Of a stretch of 22,503 nucleotides of DNA, positions 1-7,432 are shown in pieces. The DNA is taken from contig CANJDY010000009.1 of assembly GCA_947472635.1 (NCBI GenBank), positions 1-22,503 of the forward strand, given 5' to 3'. Numbering within the stretch: the stretch's first letter is position 1; the number at the start of each line of letters is the position of its first letter. Position numbers and translations under genes: made by a program. Source of the stretch: Chitinophagaceae bacterium. Its GTDB lineage: Bacteria; Bacteroidota; Bacteroidia; Chitinophagales; Chitinophagaceae. The notes beneath the pieces are model-generated. The model worked only from the letters and a program-made list of their open reading frames with translations. It was not told where the DNA came from and searched no databases.

Positions 1-1472
1 AAAACAATGTTATTATACCGAAGGGTATCATAGCCGTCTTCAATATTCAATGCATGTTGCAATAAATTGAACTCTTCATTTTCGTACACCACTTTTTTAG
101 TAAGACCAAAGCAGTTAAGGGGTTTACCGCGCAAACTGAAAACAGCTTGTGTATTGACATTCCTTGCTTTGGTAATACTACCACTTGCACTATCTCCTTC
201 CGTAATAAATATGGTACTTTCTTTTTGTTTTTCTAAAATATTCTCCTTGTCTTTTCCTGTTGCCTCATCATTGTAATGGAACTTACAATCCCTTAATTTT
301 TTATTATGCAGGTTTGCTTTTTTTGCCCGTTCATTAGCTAATTTCCTAATGCCAGATAATTCCTTGCGTTCCCTTTCATTTTGTTCAATACGTTTTTTTA
401 TAGCATCTGCAGTAACTGGGTTCTTATGCAGGTAATTGTTGAGTTCTTTTCCTAAAAATTCTCCAATGAAATTTTTCATACTTGGCCCCCCTTCAAAAAC
501 AGTTTGTGAGCCTAGTTTTGTTTTGGTCTGGCTCTCAAAAACAGGTTCCTGAACTCGTATACTGAGCGCCGCACAAATACTACCGCGGATGTCAGCGGCA
601 TCATAGTCTTTTTTGAAAAAATCCCTGATTGTTTTTACATAACCTTCTCTGAATGCAGCCAAATGGGTTCCCCCCTGCGTAGTAAACTGCCCATTCACAA
701 AACTATAGTACTCCTCCCCATAGGCACTTTCGTGAGTTATGGCCAACTCAATATCTTCTCCCTTTAAGTGGATAATTGGGTAACGAATTTCATCCTCATT
801 GGTTTTACGCTGCAATAGATCCAGTAATCCATTTTTACTGATATAGCGTTTGCCATTCAAATTCATTACTAGGCCAGCATTGAGATAGCAATAATTCCAA
901 AACTGGTTGTCTAGATACTCCTGAACAAAATGGAAATTCTTAAAAATCGATTCATCCGGAATAAAAGTTACAAAAGTTCCATTATCTTCCTTTGTAGCAG
1001 CTTCTTTATGTTCTTTCAATAAAACGCCTTTTTGAAATTCGGCTGTTTTTTCCTTCCCCTCACGATATGCAGTTACTTTAAAATATTCACTCAGAGCATT
1101 TACGGCCTTTGTACCCACCCCATTCAAACCAACACTTTTTTGAAATGCTTTACTATCATACTTAGCTCCAGTATTGATTTTGCTAACTACATCTACTACC
1201 TTTCCAAGTGGAATTCCTCTTCCATAATCCCTTACAGTAATATTTTTGCCGTCAATATTAACATCAACATGCCTGCCATAACCCATCGTATGCTCATCAA
1301 TGCAATTGTCAATCACCTCTTTCATTAATACATAAACGCCGTCATCTGGGCTGCTTCCATCTCCTAGTTTGCCAATATACATACCAGGTCTCAACCGAAT
1401 ATGTTCCTTCCAATCGAGACTTCTTATTGAGTCTTCATTGTAATCCACTTCTATTTTTTCTTTTTCTGCCAT
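1..1472 (-). CDS. parE: DNA topoisomerase IV subunit B (partial, 3' end outside window)
   Basis: ATPase subunit of topoisomerase IV, which with ParC decatenates replicated chromosomes. My translation of the minus strand from the ATG at 1472-1470 stays open for about 490 codons to the window edge. The N-terminal segment [17 protein letters not shown] is typical of Bacteroidota ParE rather than GyrB. GHKL ATPase motifs are visible: EVIDN near residue 53-57 (Mg-binding Asn), DYGRGIP at 82-88 and [13 protein letters not shown] at about 115-127. The transducer QTK loop is present ([10 protein letters not shown]). The TOPRIM start EGDSASGSI lies at about 198-200 downward, followed by SLRGKPLN. The metal-binding DxD of TOPRIM and the C-terminus would lie beyond position 1. 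No frameshift was found at the spots checked. It is divergent from the Cys-cluster gene at 1859. Confidence 0.95.
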   Translation of the reverse strand, partial: MAEKEKIEVDYNEDSIRSLDWKEHIRLRPGMYIGKLGDGSSPDDGVYVLMKEVIDNCIDEHTMGYGRHVDVNIDGKNITVRDYGRGIPLGKVVDVVSKINTGAKYDSKAFQKSVGLNGVGTKAVNALSEYFKVTAYREGKEKTAEFQKGVLLKEHKEAATKEDNGTFVTFIPDESIFKNFHFVQEYLDNQFWNYCYLNAGLVMNLNGKRYISKNGLLDLLQRKTNEDEIRYPIIHLKGEDIELAITHESAYGEEYYSFVNGQFTTQGGTHLAAFREGYVKTIRDFFKKDYDAADIRGSICAALSIRVQEPVFESQTKTKLGSQTVFEGGPSMKNFIGEFLGKELNNYLHKNPVTADAIKKRIEQNERERKELSGIRKLANERAKKANLHNKKLRDCKFHYNDEATGKDKENILEKQKESTIFITEGDSASGSITKARNVNTQAVFSLRGKPLNCFGLTKKVVYENEEFNLLQHALNIEDGYDTLRYNNIV

Positions 1473-1858
1473 TTTACTATTTTATATCCTCTATAAAACT
1501 TTGGTGCAATTCAACCAATTATAAAGAACAAATTGTTGTGTTTTATATAAAATCCGAATAATTTACTAGCTAGACAATAATAAGGAAATTTTAAATTGCC
1601 CTGTTGTAAAGCCGCAAGTTACTAATATTTTTAGTATTTTTTCCAATGAAGCAAATATAGGTAATCAAGTTGTGGGAAATTTGAAGGGTTTTAAACACTT
1701 GTGCATAACCAAAATGAGATTGTATAATAAGTGTTGGTTTAAGTATAAAATTATTAAAAACAGATACCGTTACAATGACAATACAATTTAAATAGGGATG
1801 CATTTAAAAAGAGGTTTTATATTGTGGCATTATAATATTAATACTAAAATAATTAGGT
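1473..1858. other. Divergent intergenic region, 386 nt, AT-rich
   Basis: This stretch separates parE (minus) from the Cys-cluster gene (plus), so it should carry promoters for both. The only motif I can point to is a TATATTTG box on the minus strand at 1659-1652. The open frames inside it are short, hydrophobic and without family resemblance, and I do not call them genes. No tRNA or strong hairpin is visible. Confidence 0.5.
1652..1659 (-). promoter_or_regulatory. Candidate -7 box (TATATTTG) upstream of parE
   Basis: Matches TAnnTTTG, the -7 element of the Bacteroidota housekeeping sigma factor. No TTG sits at the usual -33 spacing, and the implied leader would be about 170 nt, so this is a weak call. 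Confidence 0.25.
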
Positions 1859-2353
1859 GTGCCGCTAGTAACCGATCTAACTAAAATCAAGCAAATAGCA
1901 GAAGAAAAACAAGCGGAAAATGATTTGTTCCGGGATTTTCTGAAACAACAAGATAATGAGGTTGTTGATTCAATGGTCCATACCCTTTCGGAAACAATAA
2001 CACCCCAAATAGACTGTACCCAATGTGGTAATTGTTGTAAATCTTTAATGATTAATGTCACAAAGGATGAAACCGTTCTATTGGCGAGCCACCTACAAAT
2101 CAGTGAATCTCAATTAATGGATCAATATATTGAGCAAAGTGAACAGGGGCAAATGATCATCAATACTATTCCTTGTCATTTTTTGAAAGGTTCTATCTGT
2201 TCAATTTATGAACAAAGATTTACGGAATGCAGGGAATTCCCCCATTTACATAAACCTCATTTTACAGGAAGATTATTTGGCACTATGCAGTATTATGAAA
2301 TTTGCCCTATCATTTTCAATGTGGTAGAAAAATTAAAGGAGGCTTTATTATAA
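1859..2353 (+). CDS. YkgJ-family cysteine-cluster protein (putative metal/Fe-S binding)
   Basis: A 164-aa protein with the cysteine pattern of the YkgJ/UPF0153 family. CTQCGNCC is at residues 53-60. Then come CHFLKGSIC at 106-114, C124 within RFTECREFP, and C149 near the end (YYEICP). The family is thought to bind zinc or an Fe-S cluster through these cysteines; its biochemical role is not established. The first 50 residues are charged and probably helical. The start is a GTG at 1859-1861. It is nearly forced, because an in-frame TAA lies at 1850-1852 and the first in-frame ATG is about residue 39, just before the Cys cluster. It stands alone on the plus strand, divergent from parE. Confidence 0.85.
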   Translation: MPLVTDLTKIKQIAEEKQAENDLFRDFLKQQDNEVVDSMVHTLSETITPQIDCTQCGNCCKSLMINVTKDETVLLASHLQISESQLMDQYIEQSEQGQMIINTIPCHFLKGSICSIYEQRFTECREFPHLHKPHFTGRLFGTMQYYEICPIIFNVVEKLKEALL

Positions 2354-2512
2354 TAATCGCTACATTTTTTTTTCTTGTCTATTAAATCAATCTATACTTT
2401 CTACCCTTTACTCCTTCAATAATCGTAGTAAATTTCCTAACTACTTTGTATTTCATATTAATAATTGTTATTATTTGTTGTCTATTGAGTTGTAATTGAT
2501 ATATTATAAAAT

Positions 2513-2526
2513 TATATTATAATATA
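2513..2526. repeat. 14-bp perfect AT palindrome upstream of the 88-aa ORF
   Basis: TATATTATAATATA reads the same on both strands and lies in a very AT-rich tract (about 2495-2540), 14 bp before a TATGTTTG box. It could be an operator or a UP-like element, but low sequence complexity makes such palindromes common by chance. Confidence 0.3.
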
Positions 2527-2540
2527 TTAATTATATATGT

Positions 2541-2548
2541 TATGTTTG
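2541..2548 (+). promoter_or_regulatory. Candidate -7 box (TATGTTTG) for the 88-aa ORF
   Basis: Matches TAnnTTTG and lies 48 bp before the ATG at 2596. No TTG is seen at the -33 position; the region there is pure A/T. Confidence 0.35.
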
Positions 2549-2595
2549 CAAAAAATATTCAAAACAATTTTTTAATGACTTCAATTTACTAAATA

Positions 2596-2862
2596 ATGGA
2601 GGTACAAGTGAATACATCTAGCCAACAAAATCAAGGATTGAATGAAGCCATTTCCGATGATTGTGTAGATCACAATAACGGAGCTGACAAAAATATTATT
2701 GAATCCAAGGGGCAACCGTTGGAATCTAACTTAGTAATAGAGACAGCTTATGAAACAATCATAAAAAGACTCAGTCAAAGTAACGAAGAATGGTGGCTAG
2801 TTTCCACAGGTGATAATGCAAATGGGTATGCCTACAGGAACCATTTACCTACCGATAAATAG
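2596..2862 (+). CDS. Small hypothetical protein, 88 aa
   Basis: I do not recognise this protein. The first half is polar and acidic (rich in N, Q, D, S) and probably disordered. The second half (from about residue 47, TAYETIIKRLSQSNEEWWLV) looks like a helix followed by a short strand with two Trp residues, suggesting a folded unit. There is no signal peptide or membrane segment. The ATG at 2596 is the natural start. An in-frame GTG at 2608 follows GGAGG (2598-2602) at a Shine-Dalgarno-like distance, but this phylum rarely relies on such sites. It lies 83 nt upstream of the rhodanese-thioredoxin gene on the same strand and could share its transcript. Support comes from the upstream promoter-like box and a plausible protein composition; homology is unknown. 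Confidence 0.5.
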   Translation: MEVQVNTSSQQNQGLNEAISDDCVDHNNGADKNIIESKGQPLESNLVIETAYETIIKRLSQSNEEWWLVSTGDNANGYAYRNHLPTDK

Positions 2863-2945
2863 GAATATCCACAGATCTTACTTACTATTTAATAAGGGTA
2901 GAATTATTAAATATTATGTTGACCTTTGTTGTAAATTTAAGAACG

Positions 2946-3647
2946 ATGAAAAAAATTCAATGCTACTTTTCTGCAGCTATTTTGCTTTTTATATTCTTTT
3001 CTTGTAATGCCCAACCAAAGATGGTTCTTTCGGCAGAGGAATTTGAAAAAGCCCTAGTGAATAATCATTCTGCTCAAATATTAGATGTAAGAACAGCCGA
3101 AGAATATAATGGTGGTCATATTAAGAATGCACTCCTTGCCGACTGGAAGGATGAACAAGAATTTAATAGAAGAATTAGTTTTATAGACAAAAATAAACCG
3201 GTATTTGTATATTGTTTAGGAGGTGGAAGAAGTGCCGCCGCAGCTATTAAAATGAAGGAAATTGGTTTTAAGCAAGTGTACGAGCTCAAAGGTGGAATGA
3301 ATGCATGGAAATCTGAAAATAAGATGGTAGAAGGCAAATCCAATCAAAAGGAAATGAGTATCCTTGAATTTGATACTGCTATTAAAACTGCTAGTTGGGT
3401 ACTTGTCGATTTTGGAGCAGAATGGTGTCCGCCTTGTAAAAAGATGGAACCAATTTTAGAAAGCCTTCAAAAAAATAATGTCAATAAATTATCTATTGTA
3501 AAAGTAGATGGTGGTAAAGATGAAGCTATTTTAAAAACATACAACGTTACTTCGTTACCAGTTTTTATACTTTTCAAGGATGGAAAACAAGTCTGGCGTA
3601 AAGAGGGCATTGTGGAGGAAAAGGAAATTGCTGCACTTTTATTGTAA
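2946..3647 (+). CDS. Rhodanese-thioredoxin fusion, predicted lipoprotein
   Basis: A 233-aa exported protein joining two sulfur/redox domains. Residues 1-20 form a signal peptide ending in FFSC, a plausible though not ideal lipobox (C20). Cleavage after NA by signal peptidase I is the alternative. Residues about 27-124 are a rhodanese domain, with the substrate motif LDVRTAEEYNGGHI and the active loop CLGGGRS (C90), which fits CxxGxR[ST]. Residues about 137-233 are a thioredoxin fold with WCPPC (C161, C164) and the cis-Pro segment TSLPVF. The CPPC variant, rather than CGPC, is seen in several periplasmic thioredoxin-like proteins. The ATG at 2946 is chosen over the one at 2916 because it gives the clean MKK signal peptide. 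A role in periplasmic thiol or persulfide chemistry is inference. It is convergent with the MurC-like gene, with 39 nt between. Confidence 0.88.
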   Translation: MKKIQCYFSAAILLFIFFSCNAQPKMVLSAEEFEKALVNNHSAQILDVRTAEEYNGGHIKNALLADWKDEQEFNRRISFIDKNKPVFVYCLGGGRSAAAAIKMKEIGFKQVYELKGGMNAWKSENKMVEGKSNQKEMSILEFDTAIKTASWVLVDFGAEWCPPCKKMEPILESLQKNNVNKLSIVKVDGGKDEAILKTYNVTSLPVFILFKDGKQVWRKEGIVEEKEIAALLL

Positions 3648-3686
3648 GTTTCATATTTGAAAAAGATGTCATCTCCTTTACTTCAA

Positions 3687-5066
3687 TTACAAATTTTCCC
3701 ATATTGCTTTTCCAAAATGTTCTAAGCTAGGATCTCTTGCACCCATTAATAATAATACACAATTATCAGTTAAGTGAGGCCTTACAGTAGATAAAAAATC
3801 ATTTCGGTCTTCTACAAAAAATGCATTTTTCCCAACTTGTTTAATTTCAGTAATAAGATCATTGGAAGATATATCTTTTATGGCTGTTCCTCCAGCATAA
3901 AAAATTTCACTCATCCATATTTCATCGGTTGGTCTTAAAATCGCAGAAATTTCTTTGATAAAATCATTTTTTAAAAATCTGGTGGGTCCATAACCATGCG
4001 GCTGAAACCAAGCAATCACCTTTGGTGATATTTGCTGACAGGCAGCAATCGATGCTGCACATTTTGCAGGGTTGTGTGCATAATCATCAATAACCCATAC
4101 ACCATTTTTTTTACCCAATACCTGGTGTCTTCGATATATTCCTTCATAATGATGTAATGCCTGGGCACAAATTGGTAAGCTAACTCCAATTTGATTGGCT
4201 ACACAAGTGGCGGCAATTGCATTTTCCATATTGTGTTTGCCTACTGTATTGATTGAAAATGGAACACCCGCTATTGTAAATTGGATTTTAAAACCCGCTG
4301 GTTGAAAATTTTCGGCGATATACCCTGCAAAGTTGACTTTGGAAGAACTAAAATCCTGTGCGCTATTAACAGATAATTGAGCCGATAAAGCATTCGATTG
4401 ATTAACAATAAATAATCCTTTTGTATTATTCTTAAACTGTGAAAAAATATCCATCAATTCATCAATTTCCTGGTGATCTTTATCAATGTTTAGCAATAGG
4501 CCTATTGCTGGATGGTACTGCACGATTGAACCATCACTTTCGTCTGCTTCTATTACAAGCCATTCCCCGGAACCTACTTCGGCATTACCAATTTTACCTT
4601 CCCTAATTATACTTACCAACCCTGCACCACTGATAATACTAGGTTGTAGCCCAGCAAATTTTAAAATATCAAATAGCATTGCGCTGGTAGTGCTTTTTCC
4701 AGAAGTTCCACCAACTGCAATTGTTTTTTTACTATTTGCAATCATTGCTAGCAATTCGGATCGCTTAATAATAGGAATACCTAATTGAATGGCTTTTTGA
4801 ACTTCAAAAACCGTATTTTCTACAGCAGTGGATACCACTACTAATTCTGTATTTTCATTAATTCCATCCCCATTCTGCAAAAAACATTGAATACCTTCCA
4901 ACTCCAATTTATCGCTCGTTTCATTGAAGGTATTGGGTGTGAAAAAACGGTCGCTTCCCGAAACGTTTTTACCAATACCAGATAAATATTGGGCAATCGC
5001 ACTCATACCGGTACCGGCTACTCCGATAAAAAACACATTTTTAAAATCATTAATCCCGGTAATCAT
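3687..5066 (-). CDS. MurC-type Mur ligase with divergent active-site motifs
   Basis: A 459-aa ATP-dependent Mur ligase. The N-terminal Rossmann domain is clearly MurC/Mpl-like: FFIGVAGTGMSAIAQYLSG (about 12-30) followed by VSGSD (35-39). The central domain has a P-loop GTSGKST (120-126), EADESDGS (173-180) and LNIDKDH (192-198). The C-terminal domain has DDYAHNPAK (327-335) and FQPHGYGPTR (354-363). Canonical MurC has GTHGKT at the P-loop and DDYGHHPTE in the C-terminal domain, so the P-loop His is Ser here and HHPTE has become HNPAK. It may be the cell's MurC (UDP-MurNAc:L-Ala ligase), an Mpl-like recycling ligase, or a paralogue with another substrate. The gene starts 14 nt after the MFS gene and is probably co-transcribed with it. 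The general family is secure; the exact substrate is not. Confidence 0.85.
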   Translation of the reverse strand: MITGINDFKNVFFIGVAGTGMSAIAQYLSGIGKNVSGSDRFFTPNTFNETSDKLELEGIQCFLQNGDGINENTELVVVSTAVENTVFEVQKAIQLGIPIIKRSELLAMIANSKKTIAVGGTSGKSTTSAMLFDILKFAGLQPSIISGAGLVSIIREGKIGNAEVGSGEWLVIEADESDGSIVQYHPAIGLLLNIDKDHQEIDELMDIFSQFKNNTKGLFIVNQSNALSAQLSVNSAQDFSSSKVNFAGYIAENFQPAGFKIQFTIAGVPFSINTVGKHNMENAIAATCVANQIGVSLPICAQALHHYEGIYRRHQVLGKKNGVWVIDDYAHNPAKCAASIAACQQISPKVIAWFQPHGYGPTRFLKNDFIKEISAILRPTDEIWMSEIFYAGGTAIKDISSNDLITEIKQVGKNAFFVEDRNDFLSTVRPHLTDNCVLLLMGARDPSLEHFGKAIWENL

Positions 5067-5080
5067 ACGTATAAAATTGT

Positions 5081-6301
5081 TTAGCTAATGGTTGAATTAT
5101 GTCGCAAAGTCAGGTAAGCAAATAATAGACTAAAAGCCATCAATATGCTTCCAAGAAAAAAAGAAGCCCCAGCAAAATGAAAAGGAGTGGTAGGTTGTGT
5201 GAAATAAGAGAACAGGCTGGTCATTATTACAGGGCCAATAATACTTGTAAGGCTCATAATACTGGTTAAACCACCTTGGAGTTCACCTTGTTGGTTGGAT
5301 GGCACTTGTCCGGAAATGATTGACTGAATAGCTGGCCCACAAATGCCACCAAGACAATACGGCACTAAAAAAACAAACATCATCCAACTTTGTGAAGCGA
5401 ATGAAAATAAAATTAATCCAATGGTATAAAGCCCCATTCCTATGTAAACACTTCGCTTATTCCCAAGTAATGGATTGATATAACGGATTAGCCCACCTTG
5501 AACAATACCAACCAGTAATCCAACTAATCCAAGTGATAGGCCAATCATTTTTGCATTCCAACTAAATTGCTGAATTGTAAAAAATGACCAGGTACTTTGT
5601 ACCGAATTAGTAGCCAAATAAATTAAAAAATAGGAAATAACTAATCCACTTACGGATGGATATTTTTTCAACTGTTTTATTGCACTCAAGGGGTTAGCTC
5701 TTTTCCAATCAAATTCTCTTCGGTTTTCTAGGGATAACGATTCTGGTAACACAAAATATCCATAGACGCAATTTAATAAACTCAATATTGCAGCCACTAT
5801 AAATGGAACACGTAAACCAAATTCCACCAAAAGACCGCCAATAACAGGACCAAGAATAAAACCAACACCAAAAGCAGCACCCACCATGCCGAAGTTTTGA
5901 GCTCTATTTTGCGGGGTACTAATATCGGCAATATAGGCTGTTGCTGTAGTAAAACTTGCCCCTCCCAAACCAGCTATAATCCTTCCCAAAAATAACCATC
6001 CAATTGATGGGGCGAGGGCCAAAAATATATAATCGACTCCTAGTCCAAACAAGGACAACAATAAAACAGGTCTACGACCATATCGATCACTTAAATTACC
6101 TAATAGCGGTGCAAATAGAAATTGCATGGTAGCATAAGCAAAAGTAAGCCATCCACTATATCTAGAGGCATCGCTAACCGTACCATGAATCAATTGCTCT
6201 ATTAAGCCTGGTACAACTGGAATAATCAATCCAATACCCGTTACGTCAATTAATAGTGTGATAAAAATAAAGCTGATTGCAGCAGAACGATTGGAAGCCA
6301 T
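5081..6301 (-). CDS. MFS transporter, TetA-like drug/H+ antiporter family
   Basis: A 406-aa polytopic inner-membrane protein with about 12 hydrophobic segments. Motif A of the drug:H+ antiporters is present in the loop between segments 2 and 3 (GNLSDRYGRRP, residues 69-79). Motif C, the antiporter motif, is in segment 5 (GAAFGVGFILGPVIGG, 141-156). The N-terminal TLLIDVTGIGLIIPVVP and the overall order resemble the TetA (TCR) group. Such proteins export drugs or metabolites using the proton gradient. Similarity to TetA does not by itself imply tetracycline resistance, and chromosomal homologues in this phylum often have unknown substrates. There is no adjacent TetR-type regulator. Its stop is 14 nt before the MurC-like start, indicating a two-gene operon. 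Confidence 0.88.
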   Translation of the reverse strand: MASNRSAAISFIFITLLIDVTGIGLIIPVVPGLIEQLIHGTVSDASRYSGWLTFAYATMQFLFAPLLGNLSDRYGRRPVLLLSLFGLGVDYIFLALAPSIGWLFLGRIIAGLGGASFTTATAYIADISTPQNRAQNFGMVGAAFGVGFILGPVIGGLLVEFGLRVPFIVAAILSLLNCVYGYFVLPESLSLENRREFDWKRANPLSAIKQLKKYPSVSGLVISYFLIYLATNSVQSTWSFFTIQQFSWNAKMIGLSLGLVGLLVGIVQGGLIRYINPLLGNKRSVYIGMGLYTIGLILFSFASQSWMMFVFLVPYCLGGICGPAIQSIISGQVPSNQQGELQGGLTSIMSLTSIIGPVIMTSLFSYFTQPTTPFHFAGASFFLGSILMAFSLLFAYLTLRHNSTIS

Positions 6302-6305
6302 ATCA

Positions 6306-6313
6306 CAAAGATA
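6306..6313 (-). promoter_or_regulatory. Candidate -7 box (TATCTTTG) directly before the MFS start
   Basis: Matches TAnnTTTG on the minus strand, only about 4 bp before the ATG at 6301. If used, the transcript would be leaderless or nearly so. No TTG is found at -33, so it may be coincidental. Confidence 0.25.
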
Positions 6314-6465
6314 ATAGGCCCATACCCTATTGAAACATAAATGCCAAAATATTATTTATATGCTAAGCCAAAGAAATTGTTGAAGGATTCACTATTCCTT
6401 GGTTAATTGTAATTAAGATCCATTTAAAAATGTGAGGTAGTAAGAAATACTTACAATTGGGCATA

Positions 6466-6496
6466 AAAAAAGAGCTCAATAAATGAGCTCTTTTTT
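6466..6496 (-). terminator. Rho-independent terminator of the RRM gene
   Basis: A perfect inverted repeat: left arm 6466-6478 (A-run then GAGCTCA), 5-nt loop ATAAA at 6479-6483, right arm 6484-6496 (TGAGCTC then T-run). Read on the minus strand it is a GC-centred stem followed by Ts, about 20 nt after the RRM stop at 6516. The symmetry would let it work in both directions. Confidence 0.9.
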
Positions 6497-6515
6497 GTAG
6501 TATATCAGTTTGGAA

Positions 6516-6833
6516 TTACCACCTGTTACCACCACCGCCTCCGCGATTGTTGGAATAACCGCCACGACTTCCGCCGCCGCCAGTTCTTTCTTCTCTTTCT
6601 TTAGCGATAGAAACAGACATTGCTCTTCCTTCTACTTCTTTGTTGTTTAAACTAGCCATAGCTTCTTTACCTTCTTCTTCAGAGGGCATTTCAACAAAAC
6701 CAAAACCACGTGAGCGGCCTGATTCTCTGTCCATAATTACTTTAGCAGAAGAAACTTCGCCAAATTTTGAAAATAGTTCGTTAAGTTCAGCATCATTTGT
6801 GTTGAAACTCAAATTTGAAACGTAAATGTTCAT
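6516..6833 (-). CDS. RRM RNA-binding protein with glycine-rich tail
   Basis: A 105-aa cytoplasmic single-RRM protein. RNP2 is IYVSNL at residues 3-8 and RNP1 is RGFGFVEM at 42-49, both with the aromatic residues used for RNA contact. Residues about 86-105 are a Gly/Arg/Asn tail (GGGGSRGGYSNNRGGGG). This architecture is known from cyanobacterial Rbp proteins, many of them cold-induced, and is widespread in Bacteroidota, where the proteins act as post-transcriptional regulators or chaperones. It is monocistronic: its own promoter (6978-7006), a leader of about 140 nt and a strong terminator (6466-6496). Cold or growth-phase regulation is inferred from the long leader, not shown. Confidence 0.95.
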   Translation of the reverse strand: MNIYVSNLSFNTNDAELNELFSKFGEVSSAKVIMDRESGRSRGFGFVEMPSEEEGKEAMASLNNKEVEGRAMSVSIAKEREERTGGGGSRGGYSNNRGGGGGNRW

Positions 6834-6977
6834 AATCTTAAAAATTAAAAATAAAAAATAAAATACCTGTGATGGTAACTAAAGACAAACTTTTAAGAAG
6901 AGAAAACTAATACGTTGGAGAAGTAAAAAATTGAATCTATCTATAAACGATGTGCTCATTGAGCTATAATCACAATG

Positions 6978-7006
6978 CAAATATATATATATTATTCCAT
7001 AACCAA
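6978..7006 (-). promoter_or_regulatory. Promoter of the RRM gene (TTG-N17/18-TATATTTG)
   Basis: On the minus strand, a TATATTTG -7 box at 6985-6978 is preceded by TTG at 7006-7004, close to the 19-21 bp spacing of the Bacteroidota consensus. Transcription from about 6973 would give a leader of about 140 nt. That leader opens with a small hairpin (GCTC/GAGC, 6954-6964). Confidence 0.6.
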
Positions 7007-7109
7007 CTATTTATTATTGGTTACAGCAGGAATAGAGTATTGTTCACTCTTACAAAAAAGCTAGGCTATTTGCAGTAAAATGCATCAAAAGGTCTGTTTT
7101 TAAGCTAAC

Positions 7110-7370
7110 TTACTTAGCCTGCAAAGATTTTACAAGGTCGATATAGGCTTGTTTGGCTTCGTCGCAAGACTTCCCTTTTAGTTCTTCCCAAGCACTAAAT
7201 TTCGCTTTTGCGACAAAATCAAATGGATTGGAAGGTGCTTCTATATTGACATCCCCCTCGGAAGCCTGCTTGAAAAAAGCATACAATTGCAGCAAAATAT
7301 CGTTAGATGGTTTTTCAGAGAGATTTTTACTGTCTAGCACCGCTTGGTCAAATAAAATATTAATATCCAT
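7110..7370 (-). CDS. Acyl-CoA-binding protein (ACBP)
   Basis: An 86-aa cytosolic four-helix protein, exactly the length of the single-domain family, that binds long-chain acyl-CoA esters. Diagnostic segments are FDQAV near the start, SNDILLQLYAFFKQASEGD (22-40) with the ligand-contacting Tyr30 and Lys34, FVAKAKFSAWEELKG (52-66) and AYIDLV (75-80). A role in buffering or transporting acyl-CoA for lipid synthesis or breakdown is known for the family; nothing nearby specifies a pathway. A well-formed promoter precedes it (7387-7417), giving a very short leader. It follows the conserved hypothetical gene on the same strand. Confidence 0.95.
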   Translation of the reverse strand: MDINILFDQAVLDSKNLSEKPSNDILLQLYAFFKQASEGDVNIEAPSNPFDFVAKAKFSAWEELKGKSCDEAKQAYIDLVKSLQAK

Positions 7371-7386
7371 ACAAATTATATTTATG

Positions 7387-7417
7387 CAAAAGTACCCATT
7401 TATAAATTCTCAAGCAA
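7387..7417 (-). promoter_or_regulatory. Promoter of the ACBP gene (TTG-N20-TACTTTTG)
   Basis: The minus-strand TACTTTTG at 7394-7387 has TTG at 7417-7415, 20 bp upstream, which fits the Bacteroidota -33/-7 arrangement. The start codon is at 7370, so the leader would be about 10 nt. Confidence 0.6.
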
Positions 7418-7432
7418 TTTTGACATCGATTA

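Noticed and set aside
1032..1328. Plus-strand 98-codon frame within parE
   Set aside because: Antisense to conserved GHKL ATPase motifs of ParE; no signal of its own.
1591..1803. 70-codon minus-strand open frame in the gap upstream of parE
   Set aside because: Low-complexity hydrophobic/aromatic sequence without a family pattern, located in the expected promoter region; likely chance in AT-rich DNA.
1804..2061. Minus-strand open frame overlapping the Cys-cluster gene
   Set aside because: Antisense shadow of a well-supported gene with conserved cysteine motifs.
3649..3662. TTTCA-TATT-TGAAA hairpin between the rhodanese-thioredoxin and MurC-like genes
   Set aside because: Only five A/T-rich base pairs and no T-run; too weak to call a terminator.
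5081..6301. Calling the MFS gene a tetracycline-resistance determinant
   Set aside because: Only family-level motifs are seen; no TetR-type partner or mobile-element context, and chromosomal homologues often have other substrates.
6440..6454. GTAAG-AAATA-CTTAC small inverted repeat between the MFS gene and the terminator
   Set aside because: Five-bp stem in AT-rich DNA with no adjacent element; probably chance.
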